NCBI RefSeq assembly: GCF_030053415.1
Contig: NZ_JASGBJ010000001.1
Span: 1,450,394 to 1,514,393 of the forward strand
Length of the DNA stretch: 64,000 nt
Source of the DNA: Marinobacter sp. CHS3-4
GTDB lineage: Bacteria; Pseudomonadota; Gammaproteobacteria; Pseudomonadales; Oleiphilaceae
Reading direction: 5' to 3'
Each line of letters begins with the position of its first letter. The stretch's first letter is position 1. Made by a program: the position numbers and the translations under genes. Of this stretch, positions 63,236-64,000 are shown piece after piece. The notes under the pieces were generated by a model. It searched no databases, was not told the DNA's origin, and saw nothing but the letters and a program-made list of their open reading frames with translations.

Positions 63236-64000
63236 GTGAAAAAAACTTACCTATTAAGCTTTGTCTCGCAAATATTAAATACTGGAACGCTATATTTCAT
63301 AACACCAATTGTTGTGTCTTCAGTTTCAATAGACTCCTACTATTTAGTAGCTCTGTTCAACGTATTTTTGTCGGCGTTCATGTTGCTAGATATCGGATTC
63401 GCGCCCTTAGCCACAAGATTTATATCTGGAAACGAAATACCCAGCACGCAAAAGCCCGCATTTTTTAGGCGGATACTTAACATATCACTATGTATCTACG
63501 TATTAGGGGCAACGGCCTTTTTCCTTTTCGCTCAGAAAATAACAGATAATACAGAACTGAAAGGCCTTATCTTGATAATGTATTGTTTTGGCTTCGTTCT
63601 TACCGCGTTAAACGCGCTTATCCTTGCCGAAGTCCAAGCGCGAAAGAAGTTTAATTTAGTTTTCACATCTGCTTCTTGTATCTCGGTTGTGAGGATATCC
63701 GGTGTTATATTATGCTTTGTTTACCTTGATCTGGGCATACTTTATTACTTTTTGGTAATTAATATATCTTTAATTGCGTCTTTGGTCATGCTTCTGATCC
63801 GAGATAGAGATTTCTTAGTCAAAGTCCGAGAAAAGCTTGTCCTGCCTTTCAATCCAAAAATCGTTGTGAAATACGCTTTGTACAGTTCGGCTGCTGGGTT
63901 TCTATCTTTCGCATTCCTGCAAACAGATAAATTTATACTGCTGAATTATTTAACGGATGCCGAATATTCTGTATACACATTGTGCGCAATGGCTGCTGTA
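63236..64000 (+). CDS. Wzx-type polysaccharide flippase (5' part; runs off the window)
   Basis: 255 codons of a multi-span membrane protein, open to the end of the window. Hydrophobic helices are visible from the start: YLLSFVSQILNTGTLYFITP, YYLVALFNVFLSAFMLLDIG, LNISLCIYVLGATAFFLFAQ, LILIMYCFGFVLTALNALIL and so on, as in MATE/MVF-like Wzx flippases, with LLDIGFAPLATRFIS after the second helix. The GTG at 63236 is the first plausible start after an in-frame stop at 63194. It likely flips undecaprenyl-pyrophosphate repeat units. The AT-rich composition suggests exchange at this end of the locus. Confidence 0.78.
   Translation, partial: MKKTYLLSFVSQILNTGTLYFITPIVVSSVSIDSYYLVALFNVFLSAFMLLDIGFAPLATRFISGNEIPSTQKPAFFRRILNISLCIYVLGATAFFLFAQKITDNTELKGLILIMYCFGFVLTALNALILAEVQARKKFNLVFTSASCISVVRISGVILCFVYLDLGILYYFLVINISLIASLVMLLIRDRDFLVKVREKLVLPFNPKIVVKYALYSSAAGFLSFAFLQTDKFILLNYLTDAEYSVYTLCAMAAV

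Overview
The window looks like chromosome of a Marinobacter-type gammaproteobacterium. I infer this from gene order (kdsD / mlaFEDCB-ibaG-murA-hisG-hisD-hisC, the yhcB-zapE pair, pilD-pilC-pilB beside pilA), from the DUF1302/DUF1329/LuxR group common in marine hydrocarbon-associated gammaproteobacteria, and from protein flavour. No database search was possible. I see no rRNA, tRNA, insertion sequence, prophage or CRISPR array.

Region 1 (1-12.5 kb) is conserved core. It holds the 5' part of kdsD (Kdo synthesis), the Mla phospholipid-transport operon, ibaG, murA, three histidine genes (hisG, hisD, hisC), a Nif3-like metal protein, yhcB/zapG, zapE and a thiolase. A structured repeat-like element lies between hisG and hisD.

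Region 2 (12.7-28.5 kb) is mostly envelope and regulation. It has a DUF1302 porin-like protein, a DUF1329 protein and a MalT-like LuxR regulator. On the minus strand follow an acyltransferase, a Bax-like glucosaminidase, a large unrecognised lipoprotein, a YfaZ-like barrel, yacG, a hybrid histidine kinase, trmO and an unrecognised outer-membrane protein.

Region 3 (28.5-38.7 kb) is type IV pilus and sugar transfer. coaE, pilD, pilC and pilB run on the minus strand, and pilA is divergent behind a sigma-54 promoter. pilA is followed by a TMTC-like GT-C glycosyltransferase with TPRs, a polyprenyl-phosphate sugar synthase-like GT2, a DUF354 protein and another GT2. I infer a pilin or surface glycosylation module.

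Region 4 (38.7-64 kb) is a large surface-polysaccharide locus: cysQ, rfaH, an ABC flippase-like transporter, a methyltransferase, an AT-rich GT10 fucosyltransferase-like gene, a pyruvyltransferase-like gene, an SpsG/SpsE/SpsF-like nonulosonate trio, a putative transferase, gmd-fcl (GDP-L-fucose), further glycosyltransferases, a PglC-D-E-F set (UDP-di-N-acetylbacillosamine and its phosphoglycosyl transferase), then wzi, a multi-SLBB Wza-like exporter, wzz and a truncated Wzx flippase. The genes are plausibly one pathway: make activated sugars (bacillosamine-type, fucose, nonulosonic acid), build a lipid-linked repeat, flip, polymerise and export it.

The most striking signal is a 14-base perfect match to the ops end of the JUMPstart element. 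It lies inside the signal-peptide codons of wzi, with an rfaH homologue about 18 kb upstream in the same locus. This suggests RfaH control of export genes through a translated ops site.
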